Below, one piece after another: positions 21,257-31,232 of a stretch of DNA of 64,000 bases. The notes below the pieces were generated by a model, which was not told the origin of the DNA, did not search any database, and was given only the letters and a program-made list of their open reading frames with translations. The stretch spans positions 1,674,001 to 1,738,000 of the forward strand of contig JAGKQI010000093.1 in the NCBI GenBank assembly GCA_018806915.1, read 5' to 3'. Position numbers and translations under genes: made by a program. Source of the DNA: Phytophthora colocasiae (lineage: Eukaryota > Oomycota > Peronosporomycetes > Peronosporales > Peronosporaceae). Position 1 is the stretch's first letter. Each line of letters starts with the position of its first letter.

Positions 21257-22807
21257 TTATTTTGCAACAGATTGAGTCTTGACAGCATCTAGTTGTTGCA
21301 TCAGTCGAGCAATCTCCTTGTGCAGGTGTTTCAATTTCTTCTGCTCTGCTAGAATCGTGTCTCCGGCATGATCTCGTGATCGAATTATTGCTAACTCCGT
21401 TGCCATAGCTCCAACTTTCGCTACCGTACTCCAGCTACCGGACAGAATCTGCATTACACGCTGCTCACTTGCTCGGTCCTCATCAAGATCTGTCCCCTTA
21501 GCTCCTGCCAACTTGCTGCGTGTTGCCCCCATGCGCATTCGAGCTGATGGATCAACTCTATCCACTGCCGTTGTCACCACTGTCGCGTCGTGCAACTCAT
21601 CCCAGTCTGGACGAGGTGTAAAGGTACGCTTCATGAGAGCGGCTTCCTCTTCAAGATCTTTCAAGTCGCTTTCCACTCTCACACGCTGGTTATTCAACTC
21701 ACACAGTTGGATTCGTACGTCGAAGATGGCCTCAGTGCGAGCTCGAACGAAAGCTTTACGTTCCTTTTGTGTTTCAGTTAGCACTTGATTCTTCGCCAGC
21801 GCCAAGGTGAGTCGTGCAAGTTGTTGCTGCGTCGATGTCTTGGAACCTACTCGGCCGGTTGGTAGTAGAGAACTGGCGGTCGATATGGTGCGTAGATCTT
21901 CCAGGTGCTTGGCTCGCAGTTTGTTGGCTTGTTCCTCTTTCTTCATATCACTAACAGTGACAGACACTAACTGCTTTAGCTCGCTGCGGCGTGTCATGAG
22001 TTCGTTCAGACCAGCTCGCAAGTCATTGCATGCCCAAGCTCGCAAATCTTTTCGACGACGAGTATCTGTTATCTCTTCTCGTATTGTGGCTGTCGTAGTG
22101 GTGACATCAACCCCATCAAGAACACTTGTAGTGCTGAGTCTTCGATCGGGTGATACGGTGCCATACACCGCTGATTCCATTGCTCGAGCCACTGCAGCTT
22201 GGCACTCTTGGATCATTTTTGGAAGCTCATTGTTGCGTTCTTCGACCTGGCGAATTTTTGCTTGGAGCTCCTGACAAGCTTTTTCTTCTTTATGAAGCAT
22301 TGCTTCCGTGCCTCGAAGCAGTTGGGAGTAGAGAAGTTTTGATCGTTGATTACCATTTCGATCGTTAACATCTTCACTTTCGGGGGTAAATGATTGCCAA
22401 CAAGCAGTCTCTAGTCCAGACAACATCTTCTGAGCTCTCGCATCAAACGCAGAATCCTTCTCACTGCAATTCACAGTTGAAACAGCTTGTCGAAGTTTCA
22501 TGAATGCTTCCTCCGGTGTCATCCGTGGTCTCTGCAGTGAAGAGACTGTTTGATGCTTCTTCTCCACTTGAGCAACGTCTTCCAGCACACGAGGAGATCG
22601 GAAAAACCCCGGCGAAGAATCGACACTATGACGATGTGTCTCCATTTTGAATTGTTGTCTTGGGGAAAGTGGCATCGCTGTCAGTTTAACGTGACGCCGG
22701 TTTACGCGACCACGAGCTTGGGCTCTAGCCGATTGCTTATGTGCCATTCGTGGTGGTGCTGTTGGCACATACGAAGTCGATGCATAATACATGTGAGAAG
22801 TGTCCAT
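21257..22807 (-). CDS. Coiled-coil protein of unknown function
   Basis: A single long exon; the first true ATG is at 22,807, giving about 516 residues. The N-terminal ~100 residues are basic and Ser/Pro-rich. From about residue 170 on there are several heptad-rich helices: LHKEEKACQELQAKIRQVEE, LNELMTRRSELKQLV, FDVRIQLCELNNQRVRVESD, and a C-terminal LAEQKKLKHLHKEIARLMQQ. A cytoskeletal or flagellar structural role would fit, but no recognisable domain supports it. It is divergent from the secreted cysteine-rich gene, with only 87 bp between the two ATGs. Confidence 0.6.
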   Translation of the reverse strand: MDTSHMYYASTSYVPTAPPRMAHKQSARAQARGRVNRRHVKLTAMPLSPRQQFKMETHRHSVDSSPGFFRSPRVLEDVAQVEKKHQTVSSLQRPRMTPEEAFMKLRQAVSTVNCSEKDSAFDARAQKMLSGLETACWQSFTPESEDVNDRNGNQRSKLLYSQLLRGTEAMLHKEEKACQELQAKIRQVEERNNELPKMIQECQAAVARAMESAVYGTVSPDRRLSTTSVLDGVDVTTTTATIREEITDTRRRKDLRAWACNDLRAGLNELMTRRSELKQLVSVTVSDMKKEEQANKLRAKHLEDLRTISTASSLLPTGRVGSKTSTQQQLARLTLALAKNQVLTETQKERKAFVRARTEAIFDVRIQLCELNNQRVRVESDLKDLEEEAALMKRTFTPRPDWDELHDATVVTTAVDRVDPSARMRMGATRSKLAGAKGTDLDEDRASEQRVMQILSGSWSTVAKVGAMATELAIIRSRDHAGDTILAEQKKLKHLHKEIARLMQQLDAVKTQSVAK

Positions 22808-22894
22808 GGTGCAACGTTTGCACTGCAAACAGTGGCAAGTAACGCAATTCCCAGCTCGTATAAATAGTGTCAAAATTATTAGTGCTAAAGCGCA

Positions 22895-23797
22895 ATGAGA
22901 GCTGTTCTGCTGTGTAGTTTGGCGCTAATTCCTAGCGTTTATGCAGCAGGTGGCCTCGATTCATCTACGGTACGTCGATGCTACATGAAAGTCGCACGTG
23001 TAGAGGGTTAAATCCTGTCTTCTTTGGAATGTAAAGACCTCGGAAATATGCGTGCAAACGTTAGCGGATATCCAGCAGTTGCTGGTCAACCGAGAGCAAG
23101 ATGAAAACGGAGTGACAGGAAACACAGTTGTGGCTAACGATTGCAAAAACCTGGTAGACGCCGATGTGATGGATGCGCGAAGCGATGAAGACCAAAAAGC
23201 GTTATGCGGTAATTCTTGCTACGACATTTTAAACGCCAAGTACAAAGTCATGCTGGACAATGACTGCTACGCGAGTGAGGACGCGGATGAAGAAGCTAGT
23301 GCAAAGCTCCAAGCTGCTGCGTATCAAATCGCTTGCCAAACGAATGCCGATGAGAAATACTGCAGTAAGTGTGTGTTATCGCTGTAATTCTGTTTTCACT
23401 GGGTTTCATTCTTTTTGTTTATCATTAGTCTCCTTGTTGGGCACATTGGTAAAAGACGCTGGCACATCTTTCTCGTTTTGCAACGACATCGTCTCCAAGT
23501 TAGGCTGCTGTTTTCAGAGCTATCGACAGTATATGCTCCTCGGTACATCGGTCAGTGTCAGTGCCATGGATGAAGCTCAGAAAACATGCACCGCCGATGG
23601 AATCGGAGGTCTGGACCAAATGTGCCCGTGCTCGTACAACCAGCACGCCCTCGGCAGCACAACATTCTGTTCACGTACGTAAACAACAACCTTCACTTTA
23701 TCTAAACACTCACTAACGTTTCCCTCATCCAGACGCAGCACGATCTCCGTTGTCATTTTTCATTGTCATATTTACTATTTCTATCATCATTTTCTAA
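22895..23797 (+). CDS. Secreted cysteine-rich protein, probable GPI anchor
   Basis: Four exons (22895-22969, 23037-23364, 23429-23674, 23733-23797) total 714 nt, 237 residues. The N-terminus MRAVLLCSLALIPSVYA is a classic signal peptide. The mature part has many cysteines, including CGNSCYDIL, DNDCY, IACQTNADEKYC, FCNDIVSKLGCC and MCPCSYNQ, suggesting a disulfide-rich extracellular fold of two similar halves. The last exon encodes a short polar stretch then SPLSFFIVIFTISIIIF at the very end, as in a GPI-anchor signal or a C-terminal membrane segment. It does not match the elicitin pattern. It could be a cell-wall or apoplastic protein; no effector role can be shown from sequence. Confidence 0.7.
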
Positions 23798-23857
23798 CCG
23801 GAAAATTCAGTTCCGACACTGGCGATTTGTATGCATGTACTTGAAGTTTGTATTGAC

Positions 23858-23877
23858 GTTCATTCCCCACATCATTT
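23858..23877 (+). promoter_or_regulatory. Candidate oomycete initiator element
   Basis: gttcattccccacatcattt lies 40-59 nt before the glucosidase ATG and resembles the oomycete Inr consensus (GCTCATTYYNCAWTTT). Position and match are reasonable, but no transcript start is known. Confidence 0.45.
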
Positions 23878-23916
23878 CCAAACGACCCAACGGCCCTACA
23901 TTATCCGTCGCTGCTT

Positions 23917-25977
23917 ATGTCTTCCCCCACCTCGGAGAAGGACGTACTGTCCATCAAGGACGGACATTTCGTCGACCAACATGGTCGTGTCGCTCTGCTG
24001 CGTGGTGTGAACCTCGGTGGTTCGTCCAAGCTTCCGTTCGGCTACGGACACACAGACGACCAGGATATGACCGACTTCTTTGATGGAGCAGCTTCTGTCT
24101 CTTTTGTTGGACGTCCGTTCCCTTTAGAGGAAGCGGACCTGCACTTGTCACGACTACAACGCTGGGGACTGACGTTCCTACGCTTCATCGTGACGTGGGA
24201 AGCTATTGAGCATGCTGGTCCGGGCCAAATCGACCATGAATACCTCCAGTACATTCGCGCAGTGGTGGAGAAGGCAGCTGACTACAACATGCAGGTGTAC
24301 ATTGACCCGCACCAGGACGTGTGGTCTCGTTGGACGGGAGGTGATGGTGCTCCTATGTGGACGCTGGAATGCATCGGCTTGGAGCCGCGTAACTTCGAGG
24401 CAACCAAAGCTGCTCTGTGTCTTGAGACGTGTGGGCTGCCGGCATCCAAGTTCCCTAAGATGATCTGGCCCACGAACTACGGGAAATTGGTCTGTGCTAC
24501 CATGTTCACGTTGTTTTGGGCTGGTAAGAAGTACGCGCCTACGTGTTATGTGGACGGTGTGCAGATTCAGGAGTATTTGCAGTCGCACTACTTGGATTCC
24601 CTTGTGGCGTTGGCTGAAGCTTTGAAGGGATTGACGAATGTTGCAGGTTTTGGAACTATGAATGAACCTTCGAGTGGATTCATAGGCGCCAAGGACCTGA
24701 CTAAACCTGTGGGGTTGTTACAGAATGGATACGCTCCAACTCCGCTGCAAGGGATGGCTCTGGGAGAAGGAATTGCTCAGGATGTGGACGTTTGGAACTC
24801 AGGACTGTTGACGATGGTTCGTGGCAAGCCGTCGAAGGTGGAAATGGTGGATCCCAAGGGTGTGAGGGCCTGGAAGGAAGGCTTTGGATGTGTGTGGAAG
24901 GAGGCTGGAGTGTGGGGATTCGACGCTGAAGGCAAGCCACAGCTGCTTAAGCCTGACTACTTTGACGGAGTTGATTTTGGAAAGGACTTTTATCTTCCTT
25001 TTGCCAAGAAGTTCACGCAGAGGATCCAGGAAGTCTTCCCAAACGCGATGATCTTCATTGAGATGCCGCCGGTGGACTTTGGCGACATGGAGTTTCCTCA
25101 AATCACCAGTGAAGACATCCCGAATGCAGTCAATGCCATGCATTGGTACGATGGGATCACTCTCCTCACGACGACGTGGCGCTCATATTTCACGGTGGAC
25201 TTTGTCACGGGTAAGCCCGCATTCGGCAACAAGGCGTTGCGTAAAGTGCACCAGCAACAGCTTGCTCACGTCGCTAGCTTTGGTCGGAAGAAAATGGCCA
25301 AAGCGCCAACGCTGATCGGAGAAACTGGAATCCCGTACAACATGAACGACGCCCGTGCGTACATCAGTGGAGACTACTCGGCGCAAATTGAGGCCATGGA
25401 CAACACGATCTCGAATTTGGAGTCGCAGTTGCTCTCGTTCACACTGTGGAACTATACTCCTGACAATTCGCACGAGTTTGGCGACCTGTGGAACTTGGAG
25501 GACCTGAGTATCAGCAGCCCTGACTCGGAGGCGTTAGCGATTCGTCTTGCTGGTGGCCACACTCGTCGTCGTGACGATCCTGCTCGTGGTTTGAAAGGTT
25601 TCGCTCGTCCTCACGCTCGTAAGATCACTGGTGTGCCTCTCAAGTCGCAGTTCGATCTGAAGACGGCAGAGTACGTGCTAGAATATGTGTCCGTTAACAC
25701 AGAGACTTCGGCTCCCACGGAGATTTACGTGCCGTACGTGCACTACCCCGGTGGATACCGAGTGACCTCATCAGATGGTCATTGCACGATTAAGAAGCAC
25801 GAGAACTACGATATTGTGACGTACGCCCATGACGTTAAGGCGCATAAGCACCGTGTCATTGTCTCGCCACGAACTCCAGTTGGCGGCGACCAGAAGCGAG
25901 CCAACGCACCGCTATACCTTGCACTAGCCGTCACCGCTGTTGCCATCCCGCTTCTAACCCTTTACAAGCGTCGATAA
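23917..25977 (+). CDS. GH5 steryl/ceramide glucosidase, tail-anchored
   Basis: A single-exon 686-residue protein. The GH5 barrel is marked by LLRGVNLGGSSKLP, LTFLRFIVTWEAIEHAGPG, VYIDPHQDVWSRWTGG, the acid/base motif TMNEPSSG (Glu250), and the nucleophile motif LIGETGIPYNM (Glu469). SFTLWNYTPDNSHEFGDLWN supplies the aromatic -1 site. This is the layout of the fungal EGCrP2/Sgl1 and endoglycoceramidase-related subfamily, which cleaves glucosylceramide or steryl-glucosides. There is no signal peptide, but the C-terminus is a single hydrophobic span (PLYLALAVTAVAIPLL) followed by YKRR, so the enzyme is probably tail-anchored with its active site in the cytosol. Substrate preference is inference. 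Confidence 0.85.
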   Translation: MSSPTSEKDVLSIKDGHFVDQHGRVALLRGVNLGGSSKLPFGYGHTDDQDMTDFFDGAASVSFVGRPFPLEEADLHLSRLQRWGLTFLRFIVTWEAIEHAGPGQIDHEYLQYIRAVVEKAADYNMQVYIDPHQDVWSRWTGGDGAPMWTLECIGLEPRNFEATKAALCLETCGLPASKFPKMIWPTNYGKLVCATMFTLFWAGKKYAPTCYVDGVQIQEYLQSHYLDSLVALAEALKGLTNVAGFGTMNEPSSGFIGAKDLTKPVGLLQNGYAPTPLQGMALGEGIAQDVDVWNSGLLTMVRGKPSKVEMVDPKGVRAWKEGFGCVWKEAGVWGFDAEGKPQLLKPDYFDGVDFGKDFYLPFAKKFTQRIQEVFPNAMIFIEMPPVDFGDMEFPQITSEDIPNAVNAMHWYDGITLLTTTWRSYFTVDFVTGKPAFGNKALRKVHQQQLAHVASFGRKKMAKAPTLIGETGIPYNMNDARAYISGDYSAQIEAMDNTISNLESQLLSFTLWNYTPDNSHEFGDLWNLEDLSISSPDSEALAIRLAGGHTRRRDDPARGLKGFARPHARKITGVPLKSQFDLKTAEYVLEYVSVNTETSAPTEIYVPYVHYPGGYRVTSSDGHCTIKKHENYDIVTYAHDVKAHKHRVIVSPRTPVGGDQKRANAPLYLALAVTAVAIPLLTLYKRR

Positions 25978-26133
25978 ATTCACTGGGAATACCGTCCCTG
26001 CAGGTACGAGACAGCCAAAACACTTAAGAACAAATGTAAGTAAACATTTTAGGTGCACATGACAGCCTGAGCAATTAGACGGGTTACGTCATGCCGTCCG
26101 TTCCGGGCAGATTTTGGACATGAGACCAATAAA

Positions 26134-27313
26134 CTACTCGTCCACGATCATATTCTCGGGACCGTCCGCCTTGCCGACTTCTGTAAACATCGTATTCTCT
26201 TCCTGCTGTACAGTAGTCAGACCCTTTTGAGAAATGAGTTCCAGCATGTACCCTGCGAAGTCGTCTAGCAGCACAGGCCACGCCCCGTTCTCGTCGTAGT
26301 TGCTCAGATCAGGTTTAATCTGATGGCCAAAGTCCAGCACCTGCAGCCACAAATCCTTCGATACAACACTGCGTGAGTTCTCACGAACATATTGCAGCCA
26401 ATGCCGACGCCAGTGGAAGTGGCCAGGAAGCAGCAGATCCCAGAGCCCAACAGCCAACTCCAGCGCTAAGCTCTTCTGCGTCGGATCCTTGGAGAATCCA
26501 AACGTAAACTGTACAGCCACAATGTAAACAAGTCAGCATTTAGCGTAATTAAACACTTTAGAACAGTAACACACCGAATAAATAGAGGAGAACTGGTCGC
26601 GATCACGCATCTGGTTTCGCAGCGCTGGGATCTTGGCACGCAGGTTTTCAATCGAGCTGCAGTGAAGCTTGTGCATTCCACATCGAAATTCCTTCCGCGT
26701 GTAGATACCCATAGTCGTAGCCTCCATCGCACAACTCAGTGCCAGCATCACAGGGTCTTGTGCATCAATACCCAGTGCGTCACACAACGCCAAAATGCCA
26801 TCGTCCGTGATGGATTCTTCTTCCGCCTCTGGATCTGCAAAAAAAAAAAAACAATTAAAAATTATCCACCACAGCCTCGAAATTAACAGATTTCCGTACC
26901 TTGGAAGCGAGAAAATACCTCATCAATTGCAGCATTGTCCCCATGTTCGTTCCTCTGCTTCTTGTTGCTGTCAGTATGCTATAGTTCATCGTCAGACTCT
27001 TGTCCAGACCACAGAACTTCAATTCGTCCCTTACATTGTGGTTTGAGCTTCGCTTGGTTCCACTATGGCTGCTTTTACTTCCGTTAGTGATGTCCATCTT
27101 GGCCAGTTGCGCCACATCCGCCTGGTACGTGGCGTTTGCCTTAATCCGCTCCACTAGCTCCGCCTTGCGTCCACTTGTGCGTAGACCTGTGGACGGAGGG
27201 AGGAAAGCAATTTAGTCTGCAATGGCTATACTTGTAGCTTGTACAATGTAGGACTAACCGAAACTGCGGCACATCTCCGCGAGCTCCTTCACGCGTAGAC
27301 TCGAGAGATCCAT
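26134..27313 (-). CDS. DCN1-like protein with N-terminal SAP domain
   Basis: Five exons (27259-27313, 27035-27186, 26900-26978, 26575-26834, 26134-26508) sum to 921 nt, 306 residues. The C-terminal potentiating-neddylation domain is clear: LALSCAMEATTMGIYTRKEF, then VSKDLWLQVLDFGHQI, then DLSNYDENGAWPVLLDDF. DCN1/DCUN1D proteins are co-E3 ligases that place NEDD8 on cullins with Ubc12 and Rbx1. In place of the N-terminal UBA of yeast DCN1, residues 3-36 form a SAP motif (LSSLRVKELAEMCRSFGL then GRKAELVERIKA). SAP motifs contact nucleic acid, so a chromatin-linked cullin is possible. The C-terminal tail after the domain is acidic. Confidence 0.85.
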
Positions 27314-28206
27314 ACTAAGAACAAAATAATTTTGCCAATTTAGTAAGGGATTTCGAGCTGTAATAAGAGCATGAACAGGACGCAGAGGGTAATGACGTTA
27401 GTGAAGGACACAGTGGTGCCTAGCAGGCGCAGGTGTGCCTGAGGTTAACGTACCAACCAGCAAGTATTTAGCACAATGATAAGTGAAGACCTGTCTTTAG
27501 AGTGATATGTTTTGACCTTTATATTTTATATCGATTATGACAATTGCGGCAAATGCAGCAAAACGTGGTACAAGCATAGAGAACCATTTGCTACAGCCTG
27601 TGACGAAGTTGCGAGGCACTACCTGTCGTGTACGACGCACACGACCAGGATTATTAGCGTAAGGAAACGGCTGCCACTTCTGGGGCGAAAATTCATATCC
27701 ACAGCTTCACACCACTGTCGTCGAACAAACTGCGATCAATCAAGCCGACAGGGCCTGGTGAGTAGTCAATCGCACCACACCGCGAGCACATGCACCACCC
27801 ATAACACGAGTTACGGCACAAATACTACGGTAGAGTTGTGAACCATCTCCTCAAACTACCCTGTTGTTTTAGCACTACTCGGCGTTTCAGGAATCTGAAA
27901 CGGAGTTTTCCGCAGAGCCGACTGCTCACCGACGAAAGCGAAACCCACGTGGCTTAAAGGAGGCGCCACCGGCGAAGCTCGAATTCCTGAGACCTCAGTC
28001 CTTCTTCTCCGCCCAAGCGAGCCAAGAAAAGATAACCCACCACTCACCCTTAGGCTCAGGCCGTAAGAACACGGCCTGTCAGCGCGGTAGCTACGTTGCC
28101 TAACTGTAACACGTTTTCATTGGCCCCTATGCTCGCGTGGCGGTATCAGAGTGGAGACCACTGTTAAGTACTTCCAGGCCCCTATTCACCTGTTGTCAGT
28201 ACGACA
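27314..28206. other. Intergenic, no gene recognised
   Basis: Open frames here (for example 27,512-27,841) have no domain, start context or splice support. The segment marks the switch from packed genes to repeats. Confidence 0.4.
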
Positions 28207-28748
28207 GACTGCCACTGCAATGGTGCGAAATACACGACGGGACCGCGGCTCGTTAACGAGTACTTTTTATTCACCGCTCGAGTATGGATCGCTAGTCGAG
28301 CTCTGATTGGTAGAAACCATCTAACCCTAACCTAAACCCAAACCACTTGACGCTCACTAAAGTGCGCTTGTGAGGTGAACCGCTCGCCGCGCTCGCGCGT
28401 CTCGCTGCCTTAAGAGGGAATTTGGGCGCTCGCTAAAGCTCGCTTGGGTGGCGAACCGCTCGCCGCGCACGTGCGTCTCGCTGACTTTGGGGTGTGTGTG
28501 CTCCGTTCACTCGTTGGACAATGAATGCCCAGAGAAAGTCCACACTCGATTGTGAACGAAACGTACTCGAGAATAAGCCCGTTTCTACACGACGGGATGA
28601 AACCACCACGCCGAAGGAAGTTCCGTCACCTTTTTCGTGACAGTGCAGACAAATGACATCTCGAGCAGACTGTCACGAAAAAGGTGAGGGATCTCCCTTC
28701 GGCGTGGTTTCATCCCGTCGTGTATTTCGCAACATTGCAGTGGCAGTC
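28207..28748. repeat. Fold-back/MITE-like element with terminal inverted repeats
   Basis: The left end (gactgccactgcaatg..., 28207-28242) and right end (28713-28748) are inverted repeats of about 36 nt with one mismatch. Inside, 28587-28643 and 28670-28723 form a near-perfect long hairpin with a ~26-nt loop; its outer bases overlap the right terminal repeat. The centre carries a GC-rich direct repeat: copies at 28351-28409 and 28427-28484, period 76, each containing gaaccgctcgccgcgc. No coding capacity is seen and I could not identify a target-site duplication. The structure suggests a non-autonomous DNA transposon. Confidence 0.6.
28321..28344 (+). repeat. Short telomere-like tract
   Basis: ctaaccctaacctaaaccca followed by aacc is a degenerate run of CCCTAAA/CCTAA units. 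The oomycete telomere repeat is usually TTTAGGG. It sits inside the fold-back element and is too short to be a real telomere; it may be an interstitial remnant or chance. Confidence 0.3.
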
Positions 28749-29857
28749 AGAGCTCAGCTTGTGTGTACTGCACGTAGATAAGATGCTGAACTATCCATCT
28801 CCCCTCTGTGTCGTGGTGGACATTTCCCTAAGAAATCTTCCTCGATTCTTGTTTTATCGTTAGAACATAGATCCGGGATATAGACTTGATAGAATCTTAC
28901 ACCCACTTCAGGAGTTTCTATGTGACGTAGGTGCCTCGATAGTTGAGTAAGGCCAGTCTTAGGTTGGAATGGTTTTCAATTTCTGGTGATCGCTCGTCCG
29001 AACAGCTTTTCATATTAACAGCAAAGCAGGGGCCGAATACCTGTTGAAATGCAACCGATTGGCGGTACTGACAACAAGTGATCAGTGCTTAAACAACAGA
29101 TAATAATTAGCACCCGATCATTGGTCTCCTTTCATACTGTGCCACGCCGCAGTGCTACATGTAGTTGATAACAAACCACAGATGTGGACTCATCCGCGCA
29201 AAAAATTCTTGAAGTATTTGCATGCATTTATCTTATCTTCACTCAGGTACAACAAACAATGCTACTGTCTTCGACGCGGACTTCCGATCGTCTGCCAACG
29301 CAGTTCGTGCTCACATCGTGATTTACGGCGTCGATGACGATCATTCTAGCGGCGGTAGGCTGTACCCAAATGCTGCAGGATATCTCCATCATCTTCGTCA
29401 ACTCGGCAATACTGTGAATATATCGCGCGGTGGCTTCACGTTCGCTGCAAACCACCTATAATTCAACACTTAAAGGTTAAGCCCAATCAATAAGTACCCA
29501 AAACAACAGCACGCATCACCTTTGCCACATCGATCTCGTGTAGTCAGGATGCATAACCTATACAAAGCATGAATGCAGTTCAAATAAGCTACCCACAATG
29601 ATATTCGCACGCAACGACGGCTGATACTTCCCTTCAGCATCACACGGCCAAGGTGTGTAGTTAATCGACATCACTGAAAGGCGTAAAATCACAATTCGGT
29701 TTGCACTGCAAGAATGGAAGAGGAATAATAATCACCACAATAGGTTGTGCAACTGTATCAATTACTGTGAAAAGGTACAGTAAGTACAATCTGATTAGAC
29801 AGGGAAACGTAGAGACATAACTGTTGTGCAGGTGTCATTTTTCTCACAGGCGGACGA
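28749..29857. other. Mostly non-coding, one small unassigned frame
   Basis: About 1.1 kb with no recognised gene. The frame at 29,222-29,461 (+) encodes about 70 residues after a possible splice acceptor (cttcactcag|G). It is not low complexity (HIVIYGVDDDHSS, LYPNAAGYLHHLRQLG), and could be the last exon of an unknown or decayed gene. I do not recognise it. Confidence 0.3.
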
Positions 29858-30126
29858 ATGGATAGTGACAGCTCCGAAGACGAGGAGGTCGCGCTTGTTA
29901 CGCTTGTTATTGAGAGCTACTCATGGTCGCGCTCAAACCGGTTCAATTTTGCTCAGTCAGCTATGCCCCCGTGTGGAAATCCAAGTTTCGCTTTGAAAAA
30001 GAAGATATCGAGGCGCTTGTGGTGCACTTTCGCCTTCCTGATCCATTTCCAACACCACAGCGCTACCGAGTTTCCACTCACGAGGCTCTGTGCATTTTTC
30101 TGCGTAGGATGACATATCCATATTAG
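29858..30126 (+). pseudogene. PIF/Harbinger transposase N-terminal fragment
   Basis: Across a frame change, the text reads KFRFEKEDIEALVVHFRLPD, then HEALCIFLRRMTYPY. This is the N-terminal helical region of oomycete PIF/Harbinger DDE transposases (the 'FLRRLAYP' block before the catalytic domain). The fragment stops at 30,126; no DDE catalytic region follows. It abuts a minus-strand Myb-like remnant, as expected for a Harbinger element that lost its middle. Confidence 0.6.
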
Positions 30127-30450
30127 AACCCCTCTGAGTTAAATACTCTTACCAGCTCAATAAGATCTGTCAGCAGTTGCTCGCGCTCAGTGTACTCTTC
30201 AGTTGTCCTCGACGCCCGAAGAGACTCCATCTCTTCGCGGCAAAATGCGTCATGAGGCGCCGAGAACCGGCACCGGCAATATTTTCCGTCTGCTGTGCAC
30301 GCTGGTAAAGCTGCTTTGATGCCACTTGCAAACTGTTCCCACGCAGCTTGCGTTTCACCATGCCCTGTAGACCATGGTGTATGCTTCACGACCTCCTTCA
30401 GAAGAAGGATATCACTGGATGGAAGAAAGCGGAAGGCTTTCTTCCACTTC
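30123..30450 (-). pseudogene. Harbinger-associated Myb/SANT-like gene fragment
   Basis: The minus strand encodes DILLLKEVVKHTPW, then STGHGETQAAWEQFASGI, a cysteine pair, and SLRASRTTEEYTEREQLL. This pattern (helix, HG-x-x-x-x-W helix, RASGTxEEYxERE helix) is the Myb/trihelix-like accessory protein often found next to oomycete Harbinger transposases. No start or full domain is present. It overlaps the end of the convergent transposase fragment by 4 bp. Confidence 0.5.
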
Positions 30451-30689
30451 GCCTATGCCACGTTCGCGCTGCCTACATAGACGTCTCCGTTACCAACTGT
30501 CCTCCCTTGGCATTGCAATTTGCAAACTCACTGTGGCCACTGATTTGTTGTAACTTGTTTCCTAGAGCAAAACCCACTGTGATGACCAAACCCTACCGAC
30601 GAGAATCCTCACAGTTCCTTTTCACAGTCTTGTTACCGTAGCACAACCTCTCTAATAACCCATTTGTGCACACGTGACGCTGTTGCGTC

Positions 30690-31232
30690 ACCATGCAAAC
30701 GTTATATTTTTTCCCCTCTATACTGGGGGGCAGGGGGGGGGGGTGCGCAAACGTAACAGGGATACCAGAGATGTCTGGTAACGAGTTCCTAGTGGACCCA
30801 AGGGCCCACAAAGAATAAGAACGGCTGTATGAATTTGTATATTTCTGAACGCTGCATATTTGTTGTATATCTCTGAAAGTCATGTTGGATTTGTGATATT
30901 CAGACATCGATATCAGACTTCTTCTGGTGTGTTGATCTCTTCCCGACCACCAACTTCCTGGAAACCAACTTGGTTTTTCCAGAAATACCGACCCCCGAAC
31001 GCTCCTGGAAGTACTTCCTGAATTCCGACACCAGATTCCAAGGAAACCCCATTTCTCTTCACAACATACCTCGGAATCCGATGAGGGTCATTTTCCCAAG
31101 ACAACGACCCACGAGGGTAATTTCCACACGCCCGCCTACGTTGTATGGCTCTGAAAACTTTTTAGTAGTCGTATAACCGGATTCCCTGTACACCACCTGC
31201 TCCGCGACTAAAGTTTCACCGACTTCGCGACA
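30690..31232 (-). mobile_element. Truncated old LTR, relative of the 17 kb element
   Basis: Read on the minus strand from 31,232 it begins tgtcgcgaagtcggtgaaac and follows the first ~540 nt of the LTRs at 38,201 and 53,593 block by block (gtttttcagagcc, ttccaggagcgttcggg, gaatatcacaaatcca, acagccgttcttattctt). There are many substitutions and indels. The rest of the LTR is missing. It ends close to a G-rich homopolymer run and a small palindrome (gtgacgctgttgcgtcac). It is a diverged relic, not part of the intact element. Confidence 0.75.

Noticed and set aside
22895..23797. Elicitin
   Set aside because: Cysteine number and spacing do not match the six-cysteine ~98-residue elicitin domain.
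27512..27841. 110-codon frame in the intergenic region
   Set aside because: Thr/Ser/His-rich without domain, splice or homology pattern; likely chance.
28321..28344. Internal telomere or chromosome end
   Set aside because: Only about 24 nt, degenerate and within a repeat element; no array.
30720..30745. G-rich run as a possible G-quadruplex regulator
   Set aside because: Homopolymer within a dead LTR; likely slippage or sequencing noise.
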